Positions 33,108 through 41,928 are shown, counted from the first letter of the stretch. The stretch: 64,000 nucleotides of DNA from an uncultured Clostridia bacterium (GCA_934130595.1 CAKOYF010000001.1:1-64000); one strand, 5' to 3'. Translations and numbers: made by a program. The notes: generated from the sequence alone by a model not told the origin.

Positions 33108-34745
33108 TTACATTATTGATTGATCTTCTTCTGAGTTTAACAAATTGAATATATTTTCATTCATCATATTTATATCTGGTGAAGGTTTTCCAAAATAGAA
33201 ACCTTGAACTAATCTTACACCAACTAATTTTAATGTATCTAATATTCTCTTGTTTTCTACACCAACAGCTATAAGATTTATATCTTTAGATATTGTGTAT
33301 GTTATTAAGCTATTTATAAATTTTTGCTTTTCAAAATCTTTATATATATCTTTAACATATGAAATGTCTGGTATAATATAGTCTATATCTAGATAGCAAA
33401 TATCTTCTATTGATAACTTGTCCAACTTAAAGTTATCAAAAGCTACTTTTCCACCTTTTAAGTGAATTCCTTGTATAGTCTCTTGTATATCTGTTAAATC
33501 TTTATTGTCATAGTTTTTAAATTCTATAACTACTTTATTTCTTGCCATCATATCATAAATTCTTGGCTTATTTACATATTTAACGTAACTATCATAATCA
33601 ATATTTACCATTATTACGTTAGATTCTCTGTTTACAACATTTTCAAATTTTTCAACCGCATTAGTAAATAATACTTGTTGCAATTTATCATAATCATTAT
33701 AGTCTTTTGCTACTTCAAGTAGCTTTTCTATCCTTATTTTCTTAGTTGCTGTTATTTGAGATAAAGCCTCATAACCAAAAACTGATTGTGTTTTTAAATC
33801 TACTATCGGTTGATATTTTACTCTTATTGTTTTCTTAGTGATAATTTCATCTATTAACTCTTTTATATCTTTACTTGTTAGTTTAGTATCTTCATCATTT
33901 GTATCATCTACATCGTCATCTTCTTTTGATTGTGAAGATACATCTTTTATTTCTATTTTCTTTCTTGTGCCTTGTTCAAAATATGAATTAGCAAATTCAT
34001 ATAATTTTTCTTTTATTTCTTTAAAATTATTATATGCTTCAGTACTTTTTGCTTTAGCATCAGCATCTTTTACATTAATTAAAAGATAAAACAATTCTCT
34101 ATCATTATTTAATTGTTCTGCAAGAAAAGTTAAATTTTCTGGTGTAACTTCCTCTACATTTAAATATTTATCATGATATTTTATTAAAGTTAATATAATT
34201 TTCTTCTCATCATCATTAAAATTAAATCTATTTAATATTATTTCAGCTAATTCTACTGATTTTTCATCATGTCCTGCAAAACTTTCTGTACCATCTTCTG
34301 ATACCTTCTTAACATATGGTTTTCCTATATCATGTAAAAACATTGTCCACTTTAAAATCTTCTTTTGCCAATCTGCTATAGAAATTTCAGAAACATTGGC
34401 ATTTTCTATACTAGCAACAATGTGATGAAAAACACTATATCTATGATATACACTGTTTTGTTGGCAATTAAATAGATTTTCACCATATTCATTATACACA
34501 AATAATTCTGGAAAATGTCTCATAAAAACATCTTGTTGTGTTATTTTTGGTAAAAAATATGATACATTTGAATCTAGAAGTACATTTGTATATAGTTCAG
34601 TAATTGTTCTAACATTATCTGCATACATATTTAAATTATTTATTATATTTCTTAGTCTTCCTTTTTCAGTAGCATCAACTAAAGTTGCAGAAGTATCTGC
34701 AAAATCCATATCAAAAACACCTTCATATACTTCGTATTTTATCAT
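33108..34745 (-). CDS. HD-domain plus degenerate EAL-domain protein
   Basis: A 545-residue cytoplasmic protein. The N-terminal half has an HD-type phosphohydrolase domain: FHHIVASIENA, then FLHDIGKPYVKK and GHDEKSVELAEIILNRF, about 105-180. An acidic linker (about 275-292) precedes an EAL domain (about 300-540). EAL itself (GYEALSQ), the metal-site Asn (VNIDYD), Glu (VIEFKN), GVENK and VQGFYFGKP are present. However, the catalytic DD pair reads FDNF and the LKID lysine is Asp (LDIDY). So it probably binds cyclic di-GMP without efficient hydrolysis, or does another job. GAGGGG precedes the ATG. Confidence 0.85.
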   Translation of the reverse strand: MIKYEVYEGVFDMDFADTSATLVDATEKGRLRNIINNLNMYADNVRTITELYTNVLLDSNVSYFLPKITQQDVFMRHFPELFVYNEYGENLFNCQQNSVYHRYSVFHHIVASIENANVSEISIADWQKKILKWTMFLHDIGKPYVKKVSEDGTESFAGHDEKSVELAEIILNRFNFNDDEKKIILTLIKYHDKYLNVEEVTPENLTFLAEQLNNDRELFYLLINVKDADAKAKSTEAYNNFKEIKEKLYEFANSYFEQGTRKKIEIKDVSSQSKEDDDVDDTNDEDTKLTSKDIKELIDEIITKKTIRVKYQPIVDLKTQSVFGYEALSQITATKKIRIEKLLEVAKDYNDYDKLQQVLFTNAVEKFENVVNRESNVIMVNIDYDSYVKYVNKPRIYDMMARNKVVIEFKNYDNKDLTDIQETIQGIHLKGGKVAFDNFKLDKLSIEDICYLDIDYIIPDISYVKDIYKDFEKQKFINSLITYTISKDINLIAVGVENKRILDTLKLVGVRLVQGFYFGKPSPDINMMNENIFNLLNSEEDQSIM

Positions 34746-34872
34746 TACTTATTCCCCTCTATAATTTCAATATATTCTTATATTACTATAAATGAACACT
34801 TTTTTCAAGTATTTTAAGCTTACAAGATAATTTTATATATTTTGTTTTTCGTAAGTTTTTTTGTTTATTTAG

Positions 34873-34901
34873 TTGACATTTTTTCAAAAAAAATGTATAA
34901 T
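34873..34901 (+). promoter_or_regulatory. Sigma-A promoter of rplM-rpsI
   Basis: TTGACA at 34873-34878, 17 bases, TATAAT at 34896-34901, a perfect consensus. Confidence 0.93.
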
Positions 34902-34907
34902 ATTTGA

Positions 34908-34972
34908 GTATATTAAAGGTAGTCAAACTAAAACCCCGGAAATTTGACTTACTAATAGCATTTTTAGGAGGG
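34908..34972 (+). ncRNA. Candidate L13 ribosomal-protein leader
   Basis: The 5' untranslated region of rplM holds a hairpin with arms GTAGTCAAA and TTTGACTTAC (one bulge) enclosing a CCCCGG-containing loop. Position and a single conserved-looking stem fit the L13 leader family known from Firmicutes, where L13 represses its own operon. I could not compare it with the family model. Confidence 0.5.
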
Positions 34973-34980
34973 TAATTTAA

Positions 34981-35415
34981 ATGAACAATACTACACATAG
35001 CGTAAAAGCTAATGAAATTGAAAAAAAATGGTACGTTCTAGACGCAACTGACAAACCACTTGGTAGAGTAGCTACAGAAGCAGCTAGACTTTTAAGAGGT
35101 AAACACAAACCTACTTATTCTACACACATTGATTGTGGAGACAACGTTATAGTTATAAACTCTGATAAAGCAGTTTTAACTGGTAACAAATTAGAAAACA
35201 AAAAATACAGACGTCATTCATCTTACATGACTGGTCTAAAAGAAGTTTCTTACAAAGATTTAATGGCTAACAATTCAGATAAAGCTGTTATGTTAGCAGT
35301 TAAAGGAATGTTACCACACAACACTTTAGGTAGAGAAATGTTAACAAAATTAAGAGTATTTAAAGGTGCTGAGCACAATCATGAAGCTCAAAAACCTGAA
35401 ATGTGGAATTTTTAG
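34981..35415 (+). CDS. rplM: 50S ribosomal protein L13
   Basis: A 144-residue ribosomal protein. Family motifs are KKWYVLDATDKPLGRVATEA and MLPHNTLGREMLTKLRVFKG near the end. It begins the conserved rplM-rpsI operon, with AGGAGGG upstream and rpsI 14 bases downstream. A consensus promoter and a structured leader precede it, suggesting autogenous control. Confidence 0.98.
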   Translation: MNNTTHSVKANEIEKKWYVLDATDKPLGRVATEAARLLRGKHKPTYSTHIDCGDNVIVINSDKAVLTGNKLENKKYRRHSSYMTGLKEVSYKDLMANNSDKAVMLAVKGMLPHNTLGREMLTKLRVFKGAEHNHEAQKPEMWNF

Positions 35416-35428
35416 GAGGAATTAAAAA

Positions 35429-35824
35429 ATGGCAAAAAAAGAATATATTTATGCAACAGGAAAAAGAAAATCTTCAATCGCAAGAGTAAACATTATTCCT
35501 GGAACAGGTAAAATAACAATAAACAAAAAAGATTTAAACGATATCTATTCTTTAGATACTTTAAAAGCTATAGTTTTAAAACCTTTTACAGTTGCTAATA
35601 TGATGGAAAAATATGACGTTGAAGCTACAGTTCATGGTGGTGGATTTGCTGGTCAAGCAGGTGCCGTTTCTCATGGTATTGCTAAAGCTTTAGCTACTAC
35701 AGACCCAGAAGTTAGAACAGTATTAAAAAGAAATGGTCTTCTAACTAGAGATTCTAGAGTAAAAGAAAGAAGAAAATACGGTCTTAAAAAAGCAAGAAAA
35801 GCTCCACAATTCTCAAAAAGATAG
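35429..35824 (+). CDS. rpsI: 30S ribosomal protein S9
   Basis: A 131-residue ribosomal protein with ATGKRKSSIARV at the N-terminus, GGGFAGQAGAVSHGIAKAL in the middle, and the typical basic C-terminal tail RKYGLKKARKAPQFSKR whose last residues reach the decoding site. AGGAGG precedes it. It is the second gene of rplM-rpsI and is followed by a strong terminator. Confidence 0.98.
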   Translation: MAKKEYIYATGKRKSSIARVNIIPGTGKITINKKDLNDIYSLDTLKAIVLKPFTVANMMEKYDVEATVHGGGFAGQAGAVSHGIAKALATTDPEVRTVLKRNGLLTRDSRVKERRKYGLKKARKAPQFSKR

Positions 35825-35866
35825 TTTCAAGGAACTTTTCAAGATACTTAGAAAGTATAATAATAT

Positions 35867-35897
35867 CCCGCTATTTATTACAAATAGCGGGTTTTAT
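35867..35897 (+). terminator. Intrinsic terminator of rplM-rpsI
   Basis: Stem CCCGCTATTT / AAATAGCGGG then TTTTATTGTTT. Confidence 0.9.
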
Positions 35898-35950
35898 TGT
35901 TTATCCATTGCTAAAGACTTATTAACCACGAATCAATTTGAAGAAATATT

Positions 35951-35984
35951 AATAAAAAACAGAGCTATTTACAGCTCTGTTTTT
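35951..35984 (-). terminator. Intrinsic terminator of the PAS gene
   Basis: Stem AAAACAGAGCT / AGCTCTGTTTT with T runs. On the minus strand it starts at the stop codon of the PAS gene. Confidence 0.85.
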
Positions 35985-36285
35985 AAATTTCCATATAATA
36001 TCCATAAAATTTTTCATCTGATCTTACAGGGAAAATACGAATTTTTCCTATTTCGACACTCTCTAAAGAAATATTATTTTTTAGCATTCTCGTTGCCATT
36101 TGAATTTTTTCATTTAAGTTTTGATCATGAAAACTAAGCACTGATTTTCCGATTAAATCTGGATAGCTTCTCTTTTCATAATACTTCTTAGCTGAATTAT
36201 TCAAATACCTAATTGTATTATATTCGTCTACAAATACAATACCTTTTTTCATATTCTCTACGATGTTAATTAAAATTTTTTCCAT
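35983..36285 (-). CDS. Stand-alone PAS-domain protein
   Basis: A 100-residue protein that is almost entirely one PAS sensor domain: ENMKKGIVFVDEYNTIRYLN, then DLIGKSVLSFH and a C-terminal sheet IGKIRIFPVRSDEKFYGYYM. No kinase, cyclase or DNA-binding output domain is attached, so it would act through a partner or ligand-dependent binding. AGGAGG precedes the ATG. It has its own terminator and is not obviously part of an operon. Confidence 0.82.
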   Translation of the reverse strand: MEKILINIVENMKKGIVFVDEYNTIRYLNNSAKKYYEKRSYPDLIGKSVLSFHDQNLNEKIQMATRMLKNNISLESVEIGKIRIFPVRSDEKFYGYYMEI

Positions 36286-36377
36286 AATATACCTCCTAAA
36301 TTTAATTATAATTTAGTGTTCACGTTATATTGATTACATAATTATATCATAGATTATTAGGTATTTCAATTAATATA

Positions 36378-37199
36378 TTATTTTAAAATAAACTTTTCAA
36401 TAAAATCTCCAACTCCTGCTTCATTATTTGATAAAGTTACGTAGTCTGCTATTTCTTTTAGCTCTTCACTTGCATTTTTCATAGCAACTTTATACCCACA
36501 CGCTTTAAACATATCTATATCATTTATGAAGTCTCCAAAGCAAAGTGAATCTTCTTTTTTTATATTAAATATATTTAAAAAGCTAGTTATGCCCCTACCT
36601 TTACTTGTACTATTATTATTTATATCTGCATAATAACTTTTTTGATCTTTTTTATTTTCTAAGTATGCTCTTGATAAATTTAATATTTTTAGCTCTTTAT
36701 CTAATTTAACTCCATTGATTAAATTAGTCATTGCATTATATGATTTGGTTTCACATACTATTTGAAGGATTTCTTCATCTTCTATATCATTAATTGATTT
36801 TAAAACTTTCTCTTTTTCATCTAGTTTTCTAAGTAAATTTGGAGTCTTAAATCTTCCATTAGTTGTATTTAAAATTGCGTCTATACCATATTCTTTTGTT
36901 CCTTCTAATAATTTTTTTACACTACTATTAGGTATCTTGTTTGCATAAAGCGTTTTATTTTCTTTGAAATCAAAAATTTGTGCACCATTATTAGATATTA
37001 AATATTGGCTTGTTTTTGCAGTTAGAGCAATTTTACTTGCATATTCTTGCGCTCTTCCCGAACAAATCACAACTAAAATTCCACTTTTTACTGCTTTTTC
37101 GATTGCTAAAATATTTTTTAAAGGAATATTCTTATTAGAATCAGTAAGAGTTCCATCTATATCTATAAATATAACTTTTATATTACTAAAATCTCTCAT
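36378..37199 (-). CDS. HAD-superfamily hydrolase, Cof type
   Basis: A 273-residue phosphatase of the HAD IIB (Cof) subfamily. Motif I is FIDIDGTLTDS with the nucleophile Asp, motif II VVICSGR, and motif IV FGDFINDIDMF; the lysine of motif III is expected in the cap-adjacent region. Members remove phosphate from sugar phosphates, flavin or cofactor intermediates; the substrate is not predictable. GGGAG lies six bases before the ATG at 37197-37199; an ATG two codons earlier overlaps it. It is downstream of yunB in the same direction with a 34-base gap. Confidence 0.88.
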   Translation of the reverse strand: MRDFSNIKVIFIDIDGTLTDSNKNIPLKNILAIEKAVKSGILVVICSGRAQEYASKIALTAKTSQYLISNNGAQIFDFKENKTLYANKIPNSSVKKLLEGTKEYGIDAILNTTNGRFKTPNLLRKLDEKEKVLKSINDIEDEEILQIVCETKSYNAMTNLINGVKLDKELKILNLSRAYLENKKDQKSYYADINNNSTSKGRGITSFLNIFNIKKEDSLCFGDFINDIDMFKACGYKVAMKNASEELKEIADYVTLSNNEAGVGDFIEKFILK

Positions 37200-37233
37200 A
37201 CACATCTCCCATTTTATTTTATCATAGAAGATT

Positions 37234-37914
37234 TTAGTTGGTCAAGTTAATAAGGTCACTATCTTTTTTTAAATCTAAATTGTAATACGTACTAGGAATG
37301 TCTCCACTTAGAATTGTTTCTGCTAATACAACCTCTTTTTCATAACATTCGTTTTTTAGATATACTGGTGCAATTATTGTAAAATACGTTTTAACATTAA
37401 GTATTATTCTATGTCTTGTTTGATTTATTCCAACATTATCAAATTGAGACACACATTCTATTTTAGTATCTCCTAGCGGTACCGTTTTTATTTTCACTCT
37501 TATTCCTGTTCCACCAAATATTCCAGCATTAAAAAATAATGCTAAAGGTATTTTTATAGTGCTTTGATCATTTTGTGCTATATTATCTTCAATTGTTATA
37601 GCAAGATTATTTGATATTCTATTTAACTCATTCGTATTGGTTCGTAAAGCCACTATTTTTCCATTTTCATCTGTTACCTCTGAAATTATACTATCATACG
37701 TTATATTTTGTAAATTTTCCCTTATTGCTTGCTCTGTTGATTTCATTGCTAATGTATATGCATTAGCTTGTGTAAAATTTTGAAGTATTGGTTCTATTAC
37801 TTCTTTATATAAAGTTGTAATGCTTGAAAAAGAAACTAATAATACTAAAAAAAAGACAAATGATTTTTCCTTTTTCATTTGCCTTAAAGATAATTTGTAA
37901 TATTTTATTCTCAT
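37234..37914 (-). CDS. yunB: Sporulation protein YunB
   Basis: A 226-residue protein with one N-terminal membrane segment (about 18-36) and an extracytoplasmic domain. Family blocks include NAYTLAMKSTEQAIRENL, PLALFFNAGIFGGTGIRVKI and VSQFDNVGINQTRHRIILNV. In B. subtilis YunB is a mother-cell sporulation protein of unclear biochemical role. It starts two bases after sipL with no clear ribosome binding site of its own, so translation is probably coupled. The pair would be expected in the sigma-E regulon. Confidence 0.92.
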   Translation of the reverse strand: MRIKYYKLSLRQMKKEKSFVFFLVLLVSFSSITTLYKEVIEPILQNFTQANAYTLAMKSTEQAIRENLQNITYDSIISEVTDENGKIVALRTNTNELNRISNNLAITIEDNIAQNDQSTIKIPLALFFNAGIFGGTGIRVKIKTVPLGDTKIECVSQFDNVGINQTRHRIILNVKTYFTIIAPVYLKNECYEKEVVLAETILSGDIPSTYYNLDLKKDSDLINLTN

Positions 37915-37916
37915 TA

Positions 37917-39443
37917 TTATCTAATAATTAGTATCTTTTGTCCTATATCTATTAAATCTGGATTTTCAAGATTATTAGTTTTTATGATATTATCCATACT
38001 AGTTTTATATTTTTTTGCAATTTTCCAAACACTATCACCTGGTTTTACAACATATATATTAATGCTACTTAAATTTTTCAGATCTATTGGCATATCTTCA
38101 ATTTTTTCTATTGAATTTATACCAATAAGCTTTTCTGCATTAATTCTTGCATATATAGTAATTTTTATATCTATGCTATTTCCATTTTGCAATACATTAA
38201 TTTTAACATCATTAATTTTTATGCTTACATTTTGATTTTTCCATGATTCATCAATTGGAATAGTTTGGTCTACCATTATATCTATAGATTTACTTTCCAA
38301 TTCGCCACTATCTTTATCTTGAAAAATAACATTAAGTTTAGCTACACCATTTATATTTATATTGCCATTATCTAGTTTTGGTAATATTCCAGATGTATCT
38401 AAATCATATTCAACAATTTTACTATTTTCAGGAATAATGTCATTTAAAGTTTCAGATATATTTACCTCTTTATCTATAACTCTTTCTGTAGCAGCAATAT
38501 TTATTGTATTTACATCGTATTTTAAATCTCTTGTTCTACTATAAAAATCATCTATGTACTCTACCTCTTCATTTTCAAACATAGTAATATTGCTTTCTAT
38601 CTTATACTCTACATTTAAAGTCTTTTGATCTATATCTGGATTTATTTTAACACAAAAATCTCTAATACAATAATCTATTTTAAATTTAGAATTTTCTGAT
38701 ATATTTTCAAGTTCTACCATAGAGGAAAATGGAACATCTACACTTTGATTACATATATCTCTATTTTCTCCTAAATATAATATATTAAGTTCTATTATTC
38801 CTTTAAGCATTAATTTATTGTAGCTTTCTTTATATTCTGTATCTTTTATTTTAGGACAAATTTTTAATATTTCATATATAGCACTAGCCTCTTTAGGAAG
38901 CATTACATCTTCTGAAGAAGCGATAATACATCTTTTTCTTTCTTTTATATTATCAAAAGAATTATTACATTTATTAAACTCTATATCTTCACATTTTTGG
39001 AAATCTTTTATTATATCTACAGTAACCGCTTCAACAATATCTATATTAAACACTATTTCATTTTTTATAGCTATCTTTCTCTCATTTGGAAGTGAGTATA
39101 TTATATTTTTCAATTTAGAATCTACAATAACATCTTCTTTATTCTTAATATTATTATTTTCTATATTTACTGTATATGGATATGACACATTTAATCCTCT
39201 AATATTCATTTGTTCATCATTTGCCCTATAAGTAACCGAATAATTTATTTTTCCAACAACCTTTGCTCTACCATTATTTATTTCAACATCATTAACATAT
39301 GGTATTGAAGAAATATTAATTATTTTTACTGCATCTGGCATGTTATCTGGAACTATTATATCTTGTTCTATCCATTTTTCATTTTTATCTGAAATCCTAG
39401 ATTTATTCAAATTCAACTTAATATTATTTGTACTAATGTTCAT
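37917..39443 (-). CDS. sipL: SipL-type DUF3794 and LysM spore coat assembly protein
   Basis: A 508-residue protein with DUF3794 repeats over about 25-440 and a C-terminal LysM domain (about 460-508: YVVKPGDSVWKIAKKY, IDIGQKILII). In Clostridioides difficile SipL tethers the coat by binding SpoIVA through its LysM. Length and architecture match. The start at 39441-39443 is preceded by GAGGAGG; an ATG five codons upstream contains that site and is rejected. A perfect sigma-E-like -35 (TAATATT) lies upstream near 39492, but the -10 is ambiguous. It forms an operon with yunB. Confidence 0.88.
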   Translation of the reverse strand: MNISTNNIKLNLNKSRISDKNEKWIEQDIIVPDNMPDAVKIINISSIPYVNDVEINNGRAKVVGKINYSVTYRANDEQMNIRGLNVSYPYTVNIENNNIKNKEDVIVDSKLKNIIYSLPNERKIAIKNEIVFNIDIVEAVTVDIIKDFQKCEDIEFNKCNNSFDNIKERKRCIIASSEDVMLPKEASAIYEILKICPKIKDTEYKESYNKLMLKGIIELNILYLGENRDICNQSVDVPFSSMVELENISENSKFKIDYCIRDFCVKINPDIDQKTLNVEYKIESNITMFENEEVEYIDDFYSRTRDLKYDVNTINIAATERVIDKEVNISETLNDIIPENSKIVEYDLDTSGILPKLDNGNININGVAKLNVIFQDKDSGELESKSIDIMVDQTIPIDESWKNQNVSIKINDVKINVLQNGNSIDIKITIYARINAEKLIGINSIEKIEDMPIDLKNLSSINIYVVKPGDSVWKIAKKYKTSMDNIIKTNNLENPDLIDIGQKILIIR

Positions 39444-39610
39444 TTTATTCCTCCTCATTTATTACATATATATTTTATATAAAAAAAAATATTACAAGGT
39501 AACAAAAAAATATTTAATACATATTATATATTAGTTGAATGCAATAAAGCATTCAGCATTAGATAAATTCTTTCTTACTATAACATACATTTATATACTC
39601 TCCTGAAAAT

Positions 39611-39648
39611 AAAAACAGTACTGCTAAATTTAGCAGTACTGTTTTTTT
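39611..39648. terminator. Perfect palindromic terminator in the veg-sipL gap
   Basis: A 36-base perfect palindrome with arms ACAGTACTGCTAAA / TTTAGCAGTACTGT flanked by A and T runs, so it can terminate in both directions. A weaker hairpin (TGAATGC / GCATTCA) lies at 39537-39556. No plus-strand gene precedes it. Confidence 0.8.
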
Positions 39649-39650
39649 GT

Positions 39651-39682
39651 AAAAAAAATATGAGCTAAATTTATTAGCTCAT
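39651..39682 (-). terminator. Intrinsic terminator of veg
   Basis: Stem ATGAGCTAA / TTAGCTCAT then eight T residues on the minus strand. Confidence 0.88.
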
Positions 39683-39723
39683 AATATATCAAATCAACCC
39701 TCTTATGATTGCCATCTTACGAA

Positions 39724-40008
39724 TTATAATCTAGTATATTTTGGTGTAGAGAAATCATATCTCGTAATAGGTTCCCCTGTTGGCAAACTCAATTCTAGTG
39801 TATTAGTTACTAAGTCTGAGTAGCTATAAGACAATTTGCTATCTGTCTCAGAATCTCTAAACACAAACAAATTTGTATATGTGCTGTCGATATATCCTTT
39901 CCTTTCAATGCATTTGTTTCTTCCTACATTAGCTTTTACGCAAATTTCCTGACCAACATAGTTTTCAACATCTTGTCTAATCTTCATCAATGAATCTTTT
40001 GAAACCAT
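39724..40008 (-). CDS. veg: Veg family protein
   Basis: A 94-residue protein of the Veg family. It shows the typical central block VGQEICVKANVGRNKCIERK followed by GYIDSTYTNLFVF and the SYSYSDLVTNTLELSL stretch. In B. subtilis Veg is a small, highly expressed protein that stimulates biofilm matrix genes; the mechanism is not settled. As in Bacillus, a strong consensus promoter precedes the gene. It is monocistronic with a good terminator. Confidence 0.93.
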   Translation of the reverse strand: MVSKDSLMKIRQDVENYVGQEICVKANVGRNKCIERKGYIDSTYTNLFVFRDSETDSKLSYSYSDLVTNTLELSLPTGEPITRYDFSTPKYTRL

Positions 40009-40032
40009 ATTATATCACCTCTTACAAGGCGA

Positions 40033-40061
40033 ATTATATCATTTTTGCTCGAAGATGTCAA
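40033..40061 (-). promoter_or_regulatory. Sigma-A promoter of veg
   Basis: TTGACA at 40056-40061, 17 bases, TATAAT at 40033-40038, a perfect consensus. Confidence 0.93.
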
Positions 40062-40093
40062 AGTGACATTAATATTGTATTTCATTTCTATGT

Positions 40094-40125
40094 AAAATAA
40101 AACTACATTTGTTATTCAAATGTAG
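40094..40125 (-). terminator. Intrinsic terminator of ctpA
   Basis: Stem CTACATTTG / CAAATGTAG then TTTTATTTTA on the minus strand. Confidence 0.85.
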
Positions 40126-40164
40126 CCTTATTTTATTTTTGCATTTCATTTTATATCATTTAAA

Positions 40165-41397
40165 TTACAATTGTTCTTTTATGTATTCAATAGCCTTTTG
40201 TAATTGAGTATCTTTATCTCTTGGAATGTATGTATTATTTTTATATTCTTCATCTACATTAACCACATAGTTTGGTTCAATACCATTGTCTTGTATAACT
40301 ACACCGCTTGGTGTAAAGTATTGGGCAGCTACTATATCTATAGCGCCATGGCCTTTTATAACTTCAACATATTGTACAACACCTTTTCCAAAAGTTTGTG
40401 TACCAATAACTACACCTTTATTTGCATCTTTTACAGCACTTGCAAATATTTCTGATGCACTTGCACTATTTTGGTTTACAACAACTGCAAGTGGAATATC
40501 TATTTGATTTTTATCATCTGTTTTGTATACTTTTTCTTTTCCGTTTTTATCTACTAGTCTTAATACATCACACTTTGGTAACAATAGATTTAGCATATCA
40601 ATCGTATCTTTTACATATCCACCAGGATTATTTCTTAAGTCTACTATTAATCCTTTTACATTCTTTTCTCTTAATGCTTCGTATGCCTCTTTAAATTGCT
40701 CATATATTCCATTATCAAAAGAATATACTCTTATATACCCTATATCATCTATTATTTCTGATGTAACGTTATTTTCTGTTATTGTTGCTCTTTTAGGTTC
40801 TACTTCTACTAATTCTTCTCCTCTTTTTATAGTAAGCTTAACTGAAGTATTTTCTTCTCCTCTAATTGCATTTACCCCTTCTGTATAAGAATCTTTGTTA
40901 ATTATTAAATCATCTACTTTTAAAATTATATCTCCAGCTTGTATTCCAGCCTCTTCTGCAGGAGAAGATGGAACTGTACCTAAAACTCTTATTGCATCAC
41001 TATCTTTATCATAAGTTAAGTGAACACCTATTCCAACATAATTTCCGTTTGCTCCGCTATTTAGCCCTTCTTGATATTCTTCTTCTGTTTCATAATATGA
41101 AAATACATTGTTTAAAGAGCTTACCATTCCGCTAATTGCTCCGTCTACTAAAGCATCTTTGTCATAATCATATAAATAATCTTTTTCAATTATTTTAGCT
41201 GCTTGCTCTAATCTATCTAATTGCTCTTGTGTAAACACACTACTTTGTAAATTAGTACTTGTTTGTGGCTTAAATACTACATACAAGCAAAATAAAACAA
41301 CTACACTAAATACAATTCCACCACCTATAGATAAGGCATTTGTTAAAACTTTAGTTTTGTTAATTTTTTTATTATCATCATTATTGAATTCTTCCAA
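40165..41397 (-). CDS. ctpA: C-terminal processing peptidase (S41 family)
   Basis: A 410-residue serine protease anchored by an N-terminal membrane segment (about 22-44) and acting outside the membrane. A PDZ domain lies at about 115-200 (GIQAGDIILKVDDLIINKD). The S41 catalytic domain follows with LIVDLRNNPGGYVKD, the Ser in VNQNSASASEIFASA, and the general-base Lys in GTQTFGKGVVQ. Members process membrane or spore proteins (CtpB type). It has a perfect-spacing promoter divergent from rpsU and its own terminator. The specific substrate is unknown. Confidence 0.92.
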   Translation of the reverse strand: MEEFNNDDNKKINKTKVLTNALSIGGGIVFSVVVLFCLYVVFKPQTSTNLQSSVFTQEQLDRLEQAAKIIEKDYLYDYDKDALVDGAISGMVSSLNNVFSYYETEEEYQEGLNSGANGNYVGIGVHLTYDKDSDAIRVLGTVPSSPAEEAGIQAGDIILKVDDLIINKDSYTEGVNAIRGEENTSVKLTIKRGEELVEVEPKRATITENNVTSEIIDDIGYIRVYSFDNGIYEQFKEAYEALREKNVKGLIVDLRNNPGGYVKDTIDMLNLLLPKCDVLRLVDKNGKEKVYKTDDKNQIDIPLAVVVNQNSASASEIFASAVKDANKGVVIGTQTFGKGVVQYVEVIKGHGAIDIVAAQYFTPSGVVIQDNGIEPNYVVNVDEEYKNNTYIPRDKDTQLQKAIEYIKEQL

Positions 41398-41432
41398 AAT
41401 AATATCTCCTTTTCTACTTCTTTCTTCAAATA

Positions 41433-41461
41433 ATTATATATTATTGAAAAAATATAGTCAA
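41433..41461 (-). promoter_or_regulatory. Sigma-A promoter of ctpA
   Basis: TTGACT at 41456-41461, 17 bases, TATAAT at 41433-41438. Confidence 0.85.
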
Positions 41462-41541
41462 CTCCTCTTTTTCTTTTATGATAGAAATTTCACAAATATG
41501 ATTAACTATTCTTTTTCTTTTACATAATTTCCCTTATATCC

Positions 41542-41570
41542 TTGACTTATATATAAAAATATTGTATAAT
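41542..41570 (+). promoter_or_regulatory. Sigma-A promoter of rpsU
   Basis: TTGACT at 41542-41547, 17 bases, TATAAT at 41565-41570. Confidence 0.87.
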
Positions 41571-41651
41571 TTAATAGTAAATTTAGAAATACTTAGTAAT
41601 AAACTATTATATATAAAAAAGTATTTCCCAAACTGGAGGGAGGGAAAGTAA

Positions 41652-41825
41652 ATGCCAGGTATAAAGATTAAGGATAATGAAAGCTTAGATAATGCTTTAG
41701 CTAGATTTAAAAAACAATGTGCAAAATACGGTGTTCTTGCTGAAATCCGTAAAAGAGAACATTATGAAAAACCTAGCGTAAAAAGAAAAAAGAAATCAGA
41801 AGCTGCTAGGAAAAGAAAACACTAG
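41652..41825 (+). CDS. rpsU: 30S ribosomal protein S21
   Basis: A 57-residue ribosomal protein: MPGIKIKDNESLDNALARFK, then KQCAKYGVLAEIRKREHYEK and a basic tail (SVKRKKKSEAARKRKH). The pattern is that of bacterial S21, which binds the 3' region of 16S rRNA and helps initiation. GGAGGGAGGG lies upstream of the ATG. It is monocistronic with its own promoter and terminator, away from dnaG-rpoD; in many Firmicutes it sits with yqeY. Confidence 0.96.
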   Translation: MPGIKIKDNESLDNALARFKKQCAKYGVLAEIRKREHYEKPSVKRKKKSEAARKRKH

Positions 41826-41859
41826 AATTTGAAAAACAGATATGTTTTTTGTTTATATT

Positions 41860-41889
41860 AATACATCTATATATTTAGGTGTATTTTTT
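41860..41889 (+). terminator. Intrinsic terminator of rpsU
   Basis: Stem AATACATCT / AGGTGTATT (one G-T pair) and a T run. Confidence 0.75.
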
Positions 41890-41891
41890 AT

Positions 41892-41928
41892 TTATAATAA
41901 AAGCAGAATAGTTTAATCTATTCTGCTT
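41892..41928 (-). terminator. Intrinsic terminator of rluB
   Basis: Stem AAGCAGAATAG / CTATTCTGCTT; it includes the last four codons and stop of rluB, then a T-rich tail. Confidence 0.75.

Noticed and set aside
34911..34944. AGTCAAA in the rplM leader as a CtsR box
   Set aside because: Only one heptad is present and it pairs with TTTGACT downstream, so it is better explained as part of a leader hairpin.
34786..34998. 70-codon minus-strand frame over the rplM promoter
   Set aside because: It covers a perfect consensus promoter and leader of rplM and has no ribosome binding site.
40204..40888. Several plus-strand frames of 73-121 codons
   Set aside because: All are antisense to the conserved ctpA catalytic domain and lack ribosome binding sites.
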